Below are positions 1 to 8,148 of a DNA stretch of 45,172 nucleotides, one piece after another. Positions within the stretch are counted from its first letter, which is position 1; every line of letters begins with the position of its first letter. This DNA is from Planktotalea frisia. Lineage in GTDB: Bacteria > Pseudomonadota > Alphaproteobacteria > Rhodobacterales > Rhodobacteraceae. The translations under genes and the position numbers were made by a program. The stretch is from contig NZ_MLCB01000115.1 in assembly GCF_001890925.1 (NCBI RefSeq), positions 1 to 45,172 on the forward strand, read 5' to 3'. Under the pieces are notes generated by a model. It saw only the letters and a list, made by a program, of their open reading frames with translations. It was not told the DNA's origin and searched no databases.

Positions 1-39
1 CGGATCATGCGGTTAGCTGAATCGTTCTACGGTCAGACG

Positions 40-432
40 TCAACCCGTCAAAAGTCGGGTGCTCGAGGACTCTGTGTATAGTGCAGCCAACTGCTGCTCT
101 AACGGGCTGTCCCAAACGAGAAATTCATCGTGATCGATATGGGTTAACCAATCCACTTCGACCCGCTTAGCATAGACGTCAGCGGCATTGATTGTCTGAC
201 GTGGCTGATGCTTGCTGGGGCGACCGCCTTTTTTCGACCAATAAGCATCATTTGTTTGGGTTACGCGCACTTTCGGATGTGCCTTGAGCGTCGCAAATGT
301 CGCGTCATCTGGTGCATCAAGATAGATATAGAGCCGATGCGCGCCGCGTTGCAGGTGATAGGCGACAAACCCTAACACTTCGTGCATTGGAGCCTTGATC
401 GTGCTGACGATGCCCCATTTGAGGTCAGACAT
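40..432 (-). CDS. Short glycosyltransferase family 2-like protein, C-terminally truncated
   Basis: The 130-residue product opens with a WGIVSTIKAP motif and contains THIDHDEFL. These match the start (WGTVSTIKAN) and the acidic motif (AHIDRDEFL) of the glycosyltransferase domain in the gene just upstream, so the two are tandem paralogues. The family (PF13704-like, by recognition) normally continues well past the DEFL motif, but this frame stops about 25 residues later with an unrelated-looking tail. Neither other frame restores recognisable homology in the last 60 bases of this edge. The start ATG overlaps the upstream stop region by 8 nt, so translation is probably coupled. It may be a decayed gene or one broken near the window edge. 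The acceptor sugar is unknown. Confidence 0.6.
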   Translation of the reverse strand: MSDLKWGIVSTIKAPMHEVLGFVAYHLQRGAHRLYIYLDAPDDATFATLKAHPKVRVTQTNDAYWSKKGGRPSKHQPRQTINAADVYAKRVEVDWLTHIDHDEFLVWDSPLEQQLAALYTESSSTRLLTG

Positions 433-2080
433 GATCTAAAACGCCAAGTTTTGCACGGATCAGCATCCCGTTTTGCTCTAGTTTCTGAACAACATCGGCG
501 CTGTATCCGCAAATCTCGTCAAATAGCTGGCGTGGACCGTCTGAACCATGTTCTTCGTGCAAAAGGTCGATGATATCCCCTAGTCCAAGCCGTGATTGTC
601 CGCGATCGCGGTAGCTGCCCTTTTGCAGGCGAAACTCAAGATGCGCAGCAAAGCTTTCCCAATCCGGCGCATGACGGTGCAGTAGGTTAAGCGACTGAAT
701 ACGTTTAGCGTTCTCGATCTCTACACCACTGCGTTTTAGCAAATGCACCCCAAAGCGCACATCCTTGAGACCTGTACGTGCGAATGTTTTGCCTGCTGTG
801 TGAGAGATGAAGCCAGACCGCAAATAGGCACCGAAGATAGGGTAGAGCTGATCCAATAGCGCCTTGTCAGTGCCCGCATCAAAGTAAGTGCGCCGGAACA
901 AAAGAGTATCTGCAGCGTCAGATTGCGCGATCTCTTCGGCGGGGGGAATGATCAATGCGTCGATGTCGTCGGGTGCACTTGCCAAAGTCAGTTTAACGTC
1001 ATCTGCACCATACAAAAATTCGTCGCGATCAATATGGGCAAGCCAATCAACCTGTGCGTCGCGATACGCACGCGTCGCGTTAAAGGCTTGGCGCTGTTGA
1101 TGTTTTTCCATCAATGTTTTGCCCGTCTCGGTCCAGTAAGCTGCATCACACTGGATAAAACGCACTTTTGGGCATGTCAGTTGCGCAAGATCTGAGTCCG
1201 GCAAAGGCGTATCCAGAAAGATATCCATCTGAGCGGCACCAAGACTGAGATGATGCTCGATAAACGGTTTGATCTGCTCTGCGTTCGCCTTGATCGTGCT
1301 TACCGTTCCCCAAGTCAGTGTTTTGGCACGTGCCGCAACGACAGCAGGCTCGGGGTCCGGATCGCCGCTCGCCTCTTTTTGCGCGCGCTGGCGCAATTTA
1401 CGTCCACGCAATGTTTTAAAGCGGCGAAACACTGTGCTTGGGTCTGCGTTCAAGAGGTTCAACAAGTGATGGGCGAGGGGCGCGATGACCGGATCATCGG
1501 CCGCATCGACCCAAAGACGCCCAAGCATATTGATATCAAGCCCGCCAGACACCAAAGCGTAGCGATCCATGTTGAGCGGCAGTTTGCTATGCACGAGGCG
1601 TTTGAGTTTGAACTCGCTCTCTGGGGGAAAGCCAGAATAAAGACGCTCGGATTCATAGAGCTTCATCGCCCCAAAAAGCACGGTCATAGACTGCCCGACG
1701 CGGCGCTGCACTTCGGTGGTGCCATGATCGCCAAATGTTGTGATCGCAGAGACGAGCCAGCGCGGATCAAGGTGCTCGAACATGAAATTAGCGTGCTCTG
1801 CCCAAATGCGGGTGAAAAGCGCCATCGTGTGAGCGGGTTGATCCGACTTGCGCAAATGCGCGATGAGTAGGCCGTGGAGTTTGCAAATCTCAGGCAAGCC
1901 CACGAACTCTTCGTTCAATTCTAGTGACTTACGTGTGTTACCCGACTGATCTTTGGCACGCGGCATGGCGTTTGGTTCATGCGCGTTTACGGTCCGGGTT
2001 TTGAGAGCGTTCAGGTCTGTGTCGAGCGGCGGCAATGCCTCTGCGATGGCGAAGCTCAGAGGCTTCTGACGCGCTTGCAT
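425..2080 (-). CDS. Glycosyltransferase family 2-like protein with long N-terminal extension
   Basis: This is a 551-residue protein. An N-terminal, mostly helical region (about 1-250) of unknown function precedes a glycosyltransferase-like domain beginning near residue 254 (WGTVSTIKAN). The domain carries an acidic AHIDRDEFL motif near residue 350 that probably holds the metal/nucleotide-sugar ligands. There is no signal peptide. The gene follows prfC at a distance of about 107 nt. Its 5' end is odd. The frame is open upstream of this ATG back to a TGA and encodes plausible protein (EGGFQAVIER) with no ATG/GTG/TTG. A separate ATG at 2148 starts MSESDPDAQI and then stops in another frame. The real gene may therefore start at 2148 with a one-base frameshift around 2115. 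No good ribosome binding site precedes either ATG. Confidence 0.65.
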   Translation of the reverse strand: MQARQKPLSFAIAEALPPLDTDLNALKTRTVNAHEPNAMPRAKDQSGNTRKSLELNEEFVGLPEICKLHGLLIAHLRKSDQPAHTMALFTRIWAEHANFMFEHLDPRWLVSAITTFGDHGTTEVQRRVGQSMTVLFGAMKLYESERLYSGFPPESEFKLKRLVHSKLPLNMDRYALVSGGLDINMLGRLWVDAADDPVIAPLAHHLLNLLNADPSTVFRRFKTLRGRKLRQRAQKEASGDPDPEPAVVAARAKTLTWGTVSTIKANAEQIKPFIEHHLSLGAAQMDIFLDTPLPDSDLAQLTCPKVRFIQCDAAYWTETGKTLMEKHQQRQAFNATRAYRDAQVDWLAHIDRDEFLYGADDVKLTLASAPDDIDALIIPPAEEIAQSDAADTLLFRRTYFDAGTDKALLDQLYPIFGAYLRSGFISHTAGKTFARTGLKDVRFGVHLLKRSGVEIENAKRIQSLNLLHRHAPDWESFAAHLEFRLQKGSYRDRGQSRLGLGDIIDLLHEEHGSDGPRQLFDEICGYSADVVQKLEQNGMLIRAKLGVLDHV

Positions 2081-2187
2081 ACGTTCGATGACGGCTTGAA
2101 AGCCACCCTCGTAGGTCAGATTTGTGCGTCTGGGTCACTCTCGCTCATAGTGTTCAAGATGCCCGCAGAGCGCGCATCCATCAAGCG

Positions 2188-3804
2188 CTATTGGAGCATC
2201 ATTTCCTTTGTCGCGCTCAGTGTGACATCGGGGTAGTCGCGTGCAACGCGGTCGATGTCCCATTGCAAGCGGGTCAGGTAGACGACGTCGCCATCATTAT
2301 CCGTTGCGATATGCAGCTTATTTGCCTCGGCAAAGGCTTCAACAGCTTTCTTTTCACCCAAAACCCAACGTGCGGAGGTGAATTGGCTTTGGTCGAAACG
2401 CACGGGCAGGCCATATTCCAGCTCGATTCGGCTCGCGAGAACCTCAAATTGAAGCGCGCCTACCACACCAACAATATAGCCAGAGCCAAAAGTCGGTTTG
2501 AAGACTTTTGCCGCGCCTTCCTCGGCAAACTGCATAAGCGCTTTTTCGAGATGTTTTGATTTCAGCGGATCGCCTGCGCGCACGCCTTGCAAAAGTTCTG
2601 GCGCGAAAGAGGGGATGCCAGTGACACGCAGCGCTTCGCCCTCGGTCAATGTATCGCCGATGCGGAGCTGACCGTGATTTGGGATGCCGATGATATCGCC
2701 TGCCCAGCCTTCTTCCGCTAATTCGCGATCCGAGGCTAGGAAAAGCACAGGATTGGAAATCGCCATCGGCTTTTTTGTACGTACATGTGTCAGTTTCATG
2801 CCGCGTTTGAAGTGGCCAGATGCGAGACGCACAAACGCCACACGGTCGCGGTGTTTCGGATCCATGTTTGCCTGCACTTTGAACACAAAGCCCGACACTT
2901 TCTTTTCTTCAGGCGAAATCGCGCGCGGCGAGGCGCGCTGGATCTGTGGCTCAGGCCCGTAGGTGCCGATGCCGTCCATCAGTTCTTTGACGCCGAACGA
3001 ATTAATCGCAGAGCCGAACCAGATCGGTGTCATATGGCCCTCAAGCACGGATTGCGGATCTAGAGCTGGCAGCAACTCGCGCGCCATTTCTACGTCTTCG
3101 ATCAGCTTTTCCAACAAGTGCGCAGGCACATGTTCTGCAAGGGCAGGGTCGCCCAGTCCGTTGATTTCGATCGAGTCCGCAACTTTGTTGCGATCCGCGC
3201 GATCCATCAATTCAAGACGGTCGTTGAGCATGTCGTAACAGCCCATAAAATCGGGACCGACGCCAATGGGCCAACTTGCGGGAGAAACATCAATTGCCAA
3301 GTTCTCTTGGATTTCATCAATGATATCAAACGTATCGCGGCTTTCGCGGTCCATTTTGTTACAAAAGGTCAAGATTGGCAGGTCGCGCATGCGGCAGACC
3401 TCAAATAGTTTTTGAGTCTGGCTCTCCACACCCTTTGCACCGTCAATCACCATGACAGCCGCGTCAACGGCTGTGAGCGTGCGGTAGGTGTCTTCGGAAA
3501 AATCAGAGTGACCGGGCGTATCCACGAGATTGTAGCGGAAGTGTTTGAAATCAAAGGACATCGCGGATGCGGAAACCGAGATGCCGCGGTCTTTTTCCAT
3601 CTGCATAAAGTCAGAGCGCGTGCGCCGCGCTTCGCCCTTGGCGCGCACTTGGCCCGCCATTTGAATCGCGCCACCAAAGAGGAGGAATTTTTCCGTCAGC
3701 GTCGTCTTCCCCGCGTCAGGATGCGAGATAATCGCAAAGGTCCGACGGCGGGCAATCTCGGCAGGGAGTTCTGGGCGGTTTGTGGCACTGTCTAACATAT
3801 TCAT
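2188..3804 (-). CDS. prfC: Peptide chain release factor 3 (RF3)
   Basis: This is a cytosolic GTPase that removes RF1/RF2 from the ribosome after peptide release. The G1 loop HPDAGKTT, the effector region ending RGISVSASAM, G3 DTPGHSDF and G4 NKMD are all present and in order. Two elongation-factor-like beta domains and an RF3 C-terminal domain follow. From the chosen ATG at 3804 the product is 538 residues, close to the usual 530-540. In-frame starts exist at 3834 (548 residues) and 3798, and none has a strong ribosome binding site. The GT-like genes lie downstream on the same strand. A palindrome and the Hint-domain gene lie upstream. Confidence 0.95.
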   Translation of the reverse strand: MNMLDSATNRPELPAEIARRRTFAIISHPDAGKTTLTEKFLLFGGAIQMAGQVRAKGEARRTRSDFMQMEKDRGISVSASAMSFDFKHFRYNLVDTPGHSDFSEDTYRTLTAVDAAVMVIDGAKGVESQTQKLFEVCRMRDLPILTFCNKMDRESRDTFDIIDEIQENLAIDVSPASWPIGVGPDFMGCYDMLNDRLELMDRADRNKVADSIEINGLGDPALAEHVPAHLLEKLIEDVEMARELLPALDPQSVLEGHMTPIWFGSAINSFGVKELMDGIGTYGPEPQIQRASPRAISPEEKKVSGFVFKVQANMDPKHRDRVAFVRLASGHFKRGMKLTHVRTKKPMAISNPVLFLASDRELAEEGWAGDIIGIPNHGQLRIGDTLTEGEALRVTGIPSFAPELLQGVRAGDPLKSKHLEKALMQFAEEGAAKVFKPTFGSGYIVGVVGALQFEVLASRIELEYGLPVRFDQSQFTSARWVLGEKKAVEAFAEANKLHIATDNDGDVVYLTRLQWDIDRVARDYPDVTLSATKEMMLQ

Positions 3805-3842
3805 CGCTATATGCTTGGGCGTGAACCTATGCAACGGGGCTG

Positions 3843-3862
3843 CGAATTTTCTAGAAAATTCG
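3843..3862. repeat. Gene-end palindrome, copy A
   Basis: Perfect 20-bp palindrome CGAATTTTCTAGAAAATTCG starting 2 nt after the stop codon of the Hint-domain gene (stop at 3865-3867, minus strand). In RNA it would fold into a hairpin on either strand. It belongs to a set of six related palindromes in this window. A terminator or mRNA 3'-end stabiliser is the likely role, by position only; no clear U-tract follows. Confidence 0.75.
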
Positions 3863-3864
3863 GA

Positions 3865-4884
3865 TCAGCGCTTAGACGCTTTGCGCAGTTTATCAGCAGC
3901 ATCTGGTCCAAGCAGTTCCGAACCGACTTCGAATTCTTCATGCAACCAGCCAGAATGACCGCTGAGTTCTTGCAACACATCCTCGCTCACTGAATCTTTC
4001 AAAGCTGGGCGCGTGCGTGTGTCTACGAGTAAAGTTTCGGCGGCGATACCTTCGGCGTAAATGATCTCGTGTTGATCAAAAAGCAGCTGGAAATAGTCGA
4101 TGAACCCGCCGTCTTGCTGCGTGACGGTCTCACCATTGATCAAGTGGCGCGCCTTGACGAGCACTTCAGAGCGGCCAGCGCCCAAAGCGTCGCGACGTTG
4201 GTAAATGAAAAGACGGTGATCGGGGCTGAGCATAAGGTCATTGGTGTTGTTCAAAGTGCCCGCTTTGATCACGATTGGAGCGAAATCACCGATTGCGCGT
4301 ACGGTGTGCTGACCAATCCAGCGGATCACTTGTCCACCGTCATCGCGGGTCAAGACTTTGTCCCCCACTTGCAGCTCTTCAATTGGGCGCTGCGCGCCAG
4401 AGCTCATTGTGATATTGGTGCCACGAGAGAACGAAACGCAGGCCACTTGCGCAAGTTTACGGGCTGCATTTTCCAGCTCAATCCCGACCAAACGGTAGTG
4501 CCCGATCGAGACCAGCGGCGCGAGAGGGAGCACGTGCACGTTGGCCACATGATCCTCTGGATCAAGCTCGACTAGAAGCAGCATCTCTAAGGTAGAACTG
4601 TCGGTGGTCATAACCGTCAAACAACTGTCGACAATCACCCGCGCACTTGGTGCGCCCACTTGGGTATCCTGCGCGATTACATAGGTGCCATCAGTCCGAG
4701 CATGCAAGGAGAGGCGTTTGTGCTCAGCAACGGCGTTCAGCTCATACACATCATCAAGCATCACCTCAGCAGCGAAGCTGAGCGTGTCGTCAATATTGGC
4801 GCCATCCACGACCAAAAAATCCTCTGCGCGATACACAGGGATGCTTTGTGCAAGGGAGATGCCAGAGTTGCGGCTTGCAATCAT
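3865..4884 (-). CDS. Hint-domain (Hedgehog/intein-type) protein
   Basis: The product is 339 residues. The C-terminal half (about 149-300) matches the Hint_2 domain common in Rhodobacteraceae. It has a nucleophile-position Cys149 (ACVSFSRGT), PIEELQVGDKVLTRD, and the SPDHRLFI motif in place of the more usual TPDHR. The N-terminal 140 residues are not recognised. In this clade such domains sit on secreted or surface proteins, but no signal peptide is visible here, so export would need a non-classical route. The gene is transcribed alone, divergent from the SDR at 5011, and is followed directly by a palindrome. The function is unknown; autoprocessing is inferred from the fold only. Confidence 0.8.
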   Translation of the reverse strand: MIASRNSGISLAQSIPVYRAEDFLVVDGANIDDTLSFAAEVMLDDVYELNAVAEHKRLSLHARTDGTYVIAQDTQVGAPSARVIVDSCLTVMTTDSSTLEMLLLVELDPEDHVANVHVLPLAPLVSIGHYRLVGIELENAARKLAQVACVSFSRGTNITMSSGAQRPIEELQVGDKVLTRDDGGQVIRWIGQHTVRAIGDFAPIVIKAGTLNNTNDLMLSPDHRLFIYQRRDALGAGRSEVLVKARHLINGETVTQQDGGFIDYFQLLFDQHEIIYAEGIAAETLLVDTRTRPALKDSVSEDVLQELSGHSGWLHEEFEVGSELLGPDAADKLRKASKR

Positions 4885-5010
4885 TCAAAACACTCGTCTA
4901 ACTAAATTCTTAGACGTCGTCTTGTCATGAAAATACGGCGGTTTACAGTCCTTACTGCGGCCTTTGAACGTAAATTCAGTACGGCTTGCATAGAAATGAT
5001 AGGAAATACC

Positions 5011-5790
5011 ATGGATCTTGGAATTAAAGGACGCCGCGCGGTTGTGTGCGCCTCGAGCAAAGGGCTCGGTCGCGGTTGCGCAGAAGCACTGGCAGAGGCG
5101 GGATGTGATTTGGTGCTCAACGCACGCGGTGCAGAGGCTTTGGAAGCTACCGCTGAGCATATTCGCACGAAATACGGCGTGAATGTTGTGGCCGTTGCCG
5201 CTGACATTACCACCGACGAGGGACGTGCGAAGGTTTTGAAAGCAGCGGGCGAGGTTGATATCCTTGTAAACAACGCAGGCGGACCGCCTCCCGGCATGTG
5301 GCATGATTGGGAACGTGAAGATTTCATAAAAGCGCTGGACGCAAACATGCTGGCACCGATTGCGATGATCAAAGCGCTGGTGCCTTCAATGATGGATCGC
5401 GGTTGGGGGCGTGTCGTGAACATCACATCGCAATCTGTGAAGGCACCGATTGGTGTGCTTGGTCTGTCCAATTCTGCCCGCGCTGGTTTGACCGGCTACG
5501 TCGCAGGAACATCGCGTCAAGTGGCGGGATCCGGCGTGAACATCAACAATTTACTGCCCGGCATTCATGCAACGGATCGCGCAGTATCACTTGATGCCGG
5601 TGTTTCCAAAGCGCAAGGGATCACCTCTGAGCAGGCCAAGATCGATCGGTGCAAGACAATCCCGGCAGGGCGCTATGGCACAGCGGAGGAATTTGGCGCG
5701 ATGTGTGCATTTTTGTGCTCAACACATGCAGGTTTCATCGTCGGCCAGAACATTTTGCATGATGGCGGTGGTGTGAACGCAACCTTCTAA
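5011..5790 (+). CDS. Atypical SDR family protein (beta-ketoacyl-ACP-reductase-like)
   Basis: This 259-residue Rossmann protein is related to FabG-type reductases. The ATG at 5011 is preceded by AGGAAA at good spacing, so the longer frame from 4927 is not favoured. The cofactor loop is ASSKGLGRG (14-22) rather than TGxxxGIG. NNAG (87-90) and Ser140 are present. The region that should carry Tyr-x-x-x-Lys reads GLSNSARAGL (151-160), so both catalytic Tyr and Lys are missing. This pattern matches a known BKR-like SDR subgroup lacking the standard tetrad (cd05344-like, from memory). It could be a reductase with altered catalysis or a binding protein. It converges with the lipoprotein gene, overlapping by 4 nt. 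Confidence 0.85.
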   Translation: MDLGIKGRRAVVCASSKGLGRGCAEALAEAGCDLVLNARGAEALEATAEHIRTKYGVNVVAVAADITTDEGRAKVLKAAGEVDILVNNAGGPPPGMWHDWEREDFIKALDANMLAPIAMIKALVPSMMDRGWGRVVNITSQSVKAPIGVLGLSNSARAGLTGYVAGTSRQVAGSGVNINNLLPGIHATDRAVSLDAGVSKAQGITSEQAKIDRCKTIPAGRYGTAEEFGAMCAFLCSTHAGFIVGQNILHDGGGVNATF

Positions 5791-6467
5791 CGCTCGACCA
5801 GAAAGCCTCCAATATAAGCGGTCACGTCATCGGTGCCATGAAACACCCCGACGGCGTGATCGCTGCCCAGACTGCCGACCAAAGTCGCAGGGCGCATGTT
5901 GAAAAACACATCCCCTGTAACAGCGTTCCCGTTGAATTCTCCATCAACCGTGAGAAAATCATCGCTTCCTTGCAAGGTCTTGAATGTGAAATTTGCGCGC
6001 AGGGTGATGCGGCCTGTGGTCGTTTCCGGCTCGCCAAAATCACGGCGTTCGCCGTCTGATTTGCCGACTTCGATCACACTGTAATTGCCATGCATTGCAG
6101 CTATTCCTTGCATCGGCAAAGGGCTCGGATCCGGACTTGGCAAGAGACCTGCGTAGGCGCTAAAGGCCGTGTCATCTTGGCCGAGCTCCAACGCGTAACC
6201 ATGCCCCTCTGGGTTTTTGAAGCTGCCCTTAAAGATGGTCGTAAGCGATTCTGGAAATGTCCCATCTGCGTTTGGCGTACCTATGCCAGACACTAGCGTG
6301 GTGTTTTCTTCCAGCACGATCAGTTGTTCGGGTGTTGGTGAACCTTGTATTTGATCGATCAATGGAATGGCTTCTTCCTGCTCTGGGCTATTGTCGCAGG
6401 CCATGAGTGTGAACAGACATAAAAAGCATGCCAAAGCGCGAAGTATTACAAAAATAGTGCGAAGCAT
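5787..6467 (-). CDS. Predicted outer-surface lipoprotein, beta-barrel-like
   Basis: The 226-residue protein has an N-terminal hydrophobic segment (about 4-20) and a lipobox LMAC with Cys24 as the lipidation site. The mature part is rich in Gly, Thr and alternating hydrophobic residues. Its C-terminus (AVGVFHGTDDVTAYIGGF) resembles the small C-lobe barrel of transferrin-binding-protein-like or Slam-type surface lipoproteins; I hold this similarity weakly. The gene stands alone, converges on the SDR stop by 4 nt, and is divergent from the SSS transporter across a 227-nt gap that shows no clear operator. The ligand is unknown. Confidence 0.7.
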   Translation of the reverse strand: MLRTIFVILRALACFLCLFTLMACDNSPEQEEAIPLIDQIQGSPTPEQLIVLEENTTLVSGIGTPNADGTFPESLTTIFKGSFKNPEGHGYALELGQDDTAFSAYAGLLPSPDPSPLPMQGIAAMHGNYSVIEVGKSDGERRDFGEPETTTGRITLRANFTFKTLQGSDDFLTVDGEFNGNAVTGDVFFNMRPATLVGSLGSDHAVGVFHGTDDVTAYIGGFLVER

Positions 6468-6694
6468 GAGCGAGAAGACACCTTTTGATCAATCAGATTA
6501 AGGTTTGACTGATGAAGGTTACCTTTGGGTTAACGCCTGATTCGACGTCCGAACTGCGCATTCGGTGATGGCTTGGCGTGTTTGGCGCTGTCTAGAATCA
6601 CTCACATCTTTGTCACATCTTCACGTGAGGGCTATGCACATCGCCCATCATCTGGCAGCAGGGCCGTCAAATCTATGCGTTAGGAAAACTACTC

Positions 6695-8074
6695 ATGACT
6701 GCCACCCTCATCGTCGCGATTTTCGCGGGTATCGTTCTTGCGAGCCTTTTGGTCGCGCCACGCCGCGTTTCTGTAGAAGGGTTCTTTGGGGGGCAAACAT
6801 CAACGGGCCAAGCGCCAAGTTTGCTGACATTGGTGTTGAGCCAAGTCACAACATGGATTTTCGCACGTTCTTTGATGAACGCGGCGATTCTTGGCTACTT
6901 TTACGGCATGGTAGGCACGCTGGCTTATGCGGCGTATTACGGATCCTTTCTGACTGGCGGTTTCGTCGTCGCGCGGTTGCGCGCGGGCGGGGCAGGGTCG
7001 GTGCAAGACTGGTTGAACACGCGTTTTGGCACATTGGGCACGAGTTGTTACAATTTGGTTATCGCTTTGCGGCTGTTGTCCGAAGTTTTCGCCAATCTCA
7101 TCGTTGTCGGCCTGATTTTTTCTGCCGTTCTACCCGAAATGGCGCTGGCCAAAGAGCTATCCATCTTGCTCGTCGCGCTCTTGGGACTTGCCTATTCAGC
7201 TTGGGGTGGTCTCAGCGCTGCTTTGCGCACAGATGTGTTGCAAATGTCTGTATTCCTTGTGGTTTTCGTCGTTGCATTCATCGCCATGCTCGTCAGTCCC
7301 GGCTTTGAATTGGGCGCTGTTCTAACCGCTCAAGGTACTGCTGGTAGCTACAACGGCTGGGTCCTTATGGCGGTCGCAGCGTTACAAGTTTTCTCATACC
7401 CTGTGCACGATCCAGTAATGATGGATCGCGGGTTTTTGGCGGATGAAAAGACCACGAAACGCTCATTCCTCCATGCGTTCTGGCTGTCCTCGCTTTGCAT
7501 CATCGCATTCGGTATGTTCGGCATCCAAGCAAGCCTAGTGGGCGCAGAGTACGAGGGCGAACTCATCGGCACATGGGCGGGCATGTTCCCTGCTTGGATC
7601 TTTGGTGCACTGCTGATTTCACTGTTGGTCTCCGCGCTCAGTACACTTGATTCGGCGCTGTCATCAGCGTCGCGCCTGTGCGTCGAAGAGCTTGGCATCG
7701 CGCCGCGCAGCCTGAATGGCGGACGCATTGTCATGGTCTTTTTCATGCTCGCAGGGGCAGCTTTAACGCTTTGGGGTAATGCAACTTTGTTTGACGCGGT
7801 CGCGGTGAGTGGCACGGCGTCAATGTTCCTTACGCCTGTTTTGATTGTTGGCCTTGTTATGGGGCGTCAAATCGCGCTTTGGTCCTATCTGACTGCGTTT
7901 GGCACGGCATTCATCGGAGCGGTCCTCTATTTTGCGCGTGCTTCCACTTGGGCGACGGCGCTTTTGCCGCAAGGGCATAAATACGAGCAGCTTTTGGCGA
8001 TTTGCGTCGTGGTTCTAATTGTCGGATTTGTCGCGGTTTTGGCGGGCGCGCGGCGGGTTGAACCAACGGTTTGA
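6695..8074 (+). CDS. Sodium:solute symporter (SSS) family transporter
   Basis: This 459-residue inner-membrane protein has about 12-13 hydrophobic helices spread along its length, as in the solute:sodium symporter family (TC 2.A.21). The early segment VEGFFGGQTSTGQAPSLL and the helix-5/6 region resemble Na+/solute symporters of the proline/pantothenate type. The substrate cannot be read from sequence. A ribosome binding site (TTAGGAAAA) precedes the ATG. It is followed 74 nt later by an ABC ATPase gene on the same strand, with an inverted repeat between them, so the two could be co-transcribed or independently controlled. Confidence 0.85.
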   Translation: MTATLIVAIFAGIVLASLLVAPRRVSVEGFFGGQTSTGQAPSLLTLVLSQVTTWIFARSLMNAAILGYFYGMVGTLAYAAYYGSFLTGGFVVARLRAGGAGSVQDWLNTRFGTLGTSCYNLVIALRLLSEVFANLIVVGLIFSAVLPEMALAKELSILLVALLGLAYSAWGGLSAALRTDVLQMSVFLVVFVVAFIAMLVSPGFELGAVLTAQGTAGSYNGWVLMAVAALQVFSYPVHDPVMMDRGFLADEKTTKRSFLHAFWLSSLCIIAFGMFGIQASLVGAEYEGELIGTWAGMFPAWIFGALLISLLVSALSTLDSALSSASRLCVEELGIAPRSLNGGRIVMVFFMLAGAALTLWGNATLFDAVAVSGTASMFLTPVLIVGLVMGRQIALWSYLTAFGTAFIGAVLYFARASTWATALLPQGHKYEQLLAICVVVLIVGFVAVLAGARRVEPTV

Positions 8075-8092
8075 GGCTGGTAGGACATCTTT

Positions 8093-8117
8093 ATTCTTGA
8101 TCGATTTAATCAAGAAT
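8093..8117. promoter_or_regulatory. Inverted repeat between symporter and ABC ATPase
   Basis: ATTCTTGAT (8093-8101) and ATCAAGAAT (8109-8117) are perfect inverted copies around a 7-nt spacer, 31 nt before the ABC ATPase start and 18 nt after the symporter stop. It could be an operator for the ATPase gene or an AT-rich hairpin ending the symporter transcript. There is no U-tract, so an operator is somewhat favoured. Confidence 0.4.
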
Positions 8118-8148
8118 GCCGAACTGTGATCAAATCTAAGGGCTGAAT

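Noticed and set aside
6468-6694. The 247-codon plus-strand frame starting in the gap before the symporter (6565-7308)
   Set aside because: It overlaps the symporter in another frame and shows no protein-like pattern.
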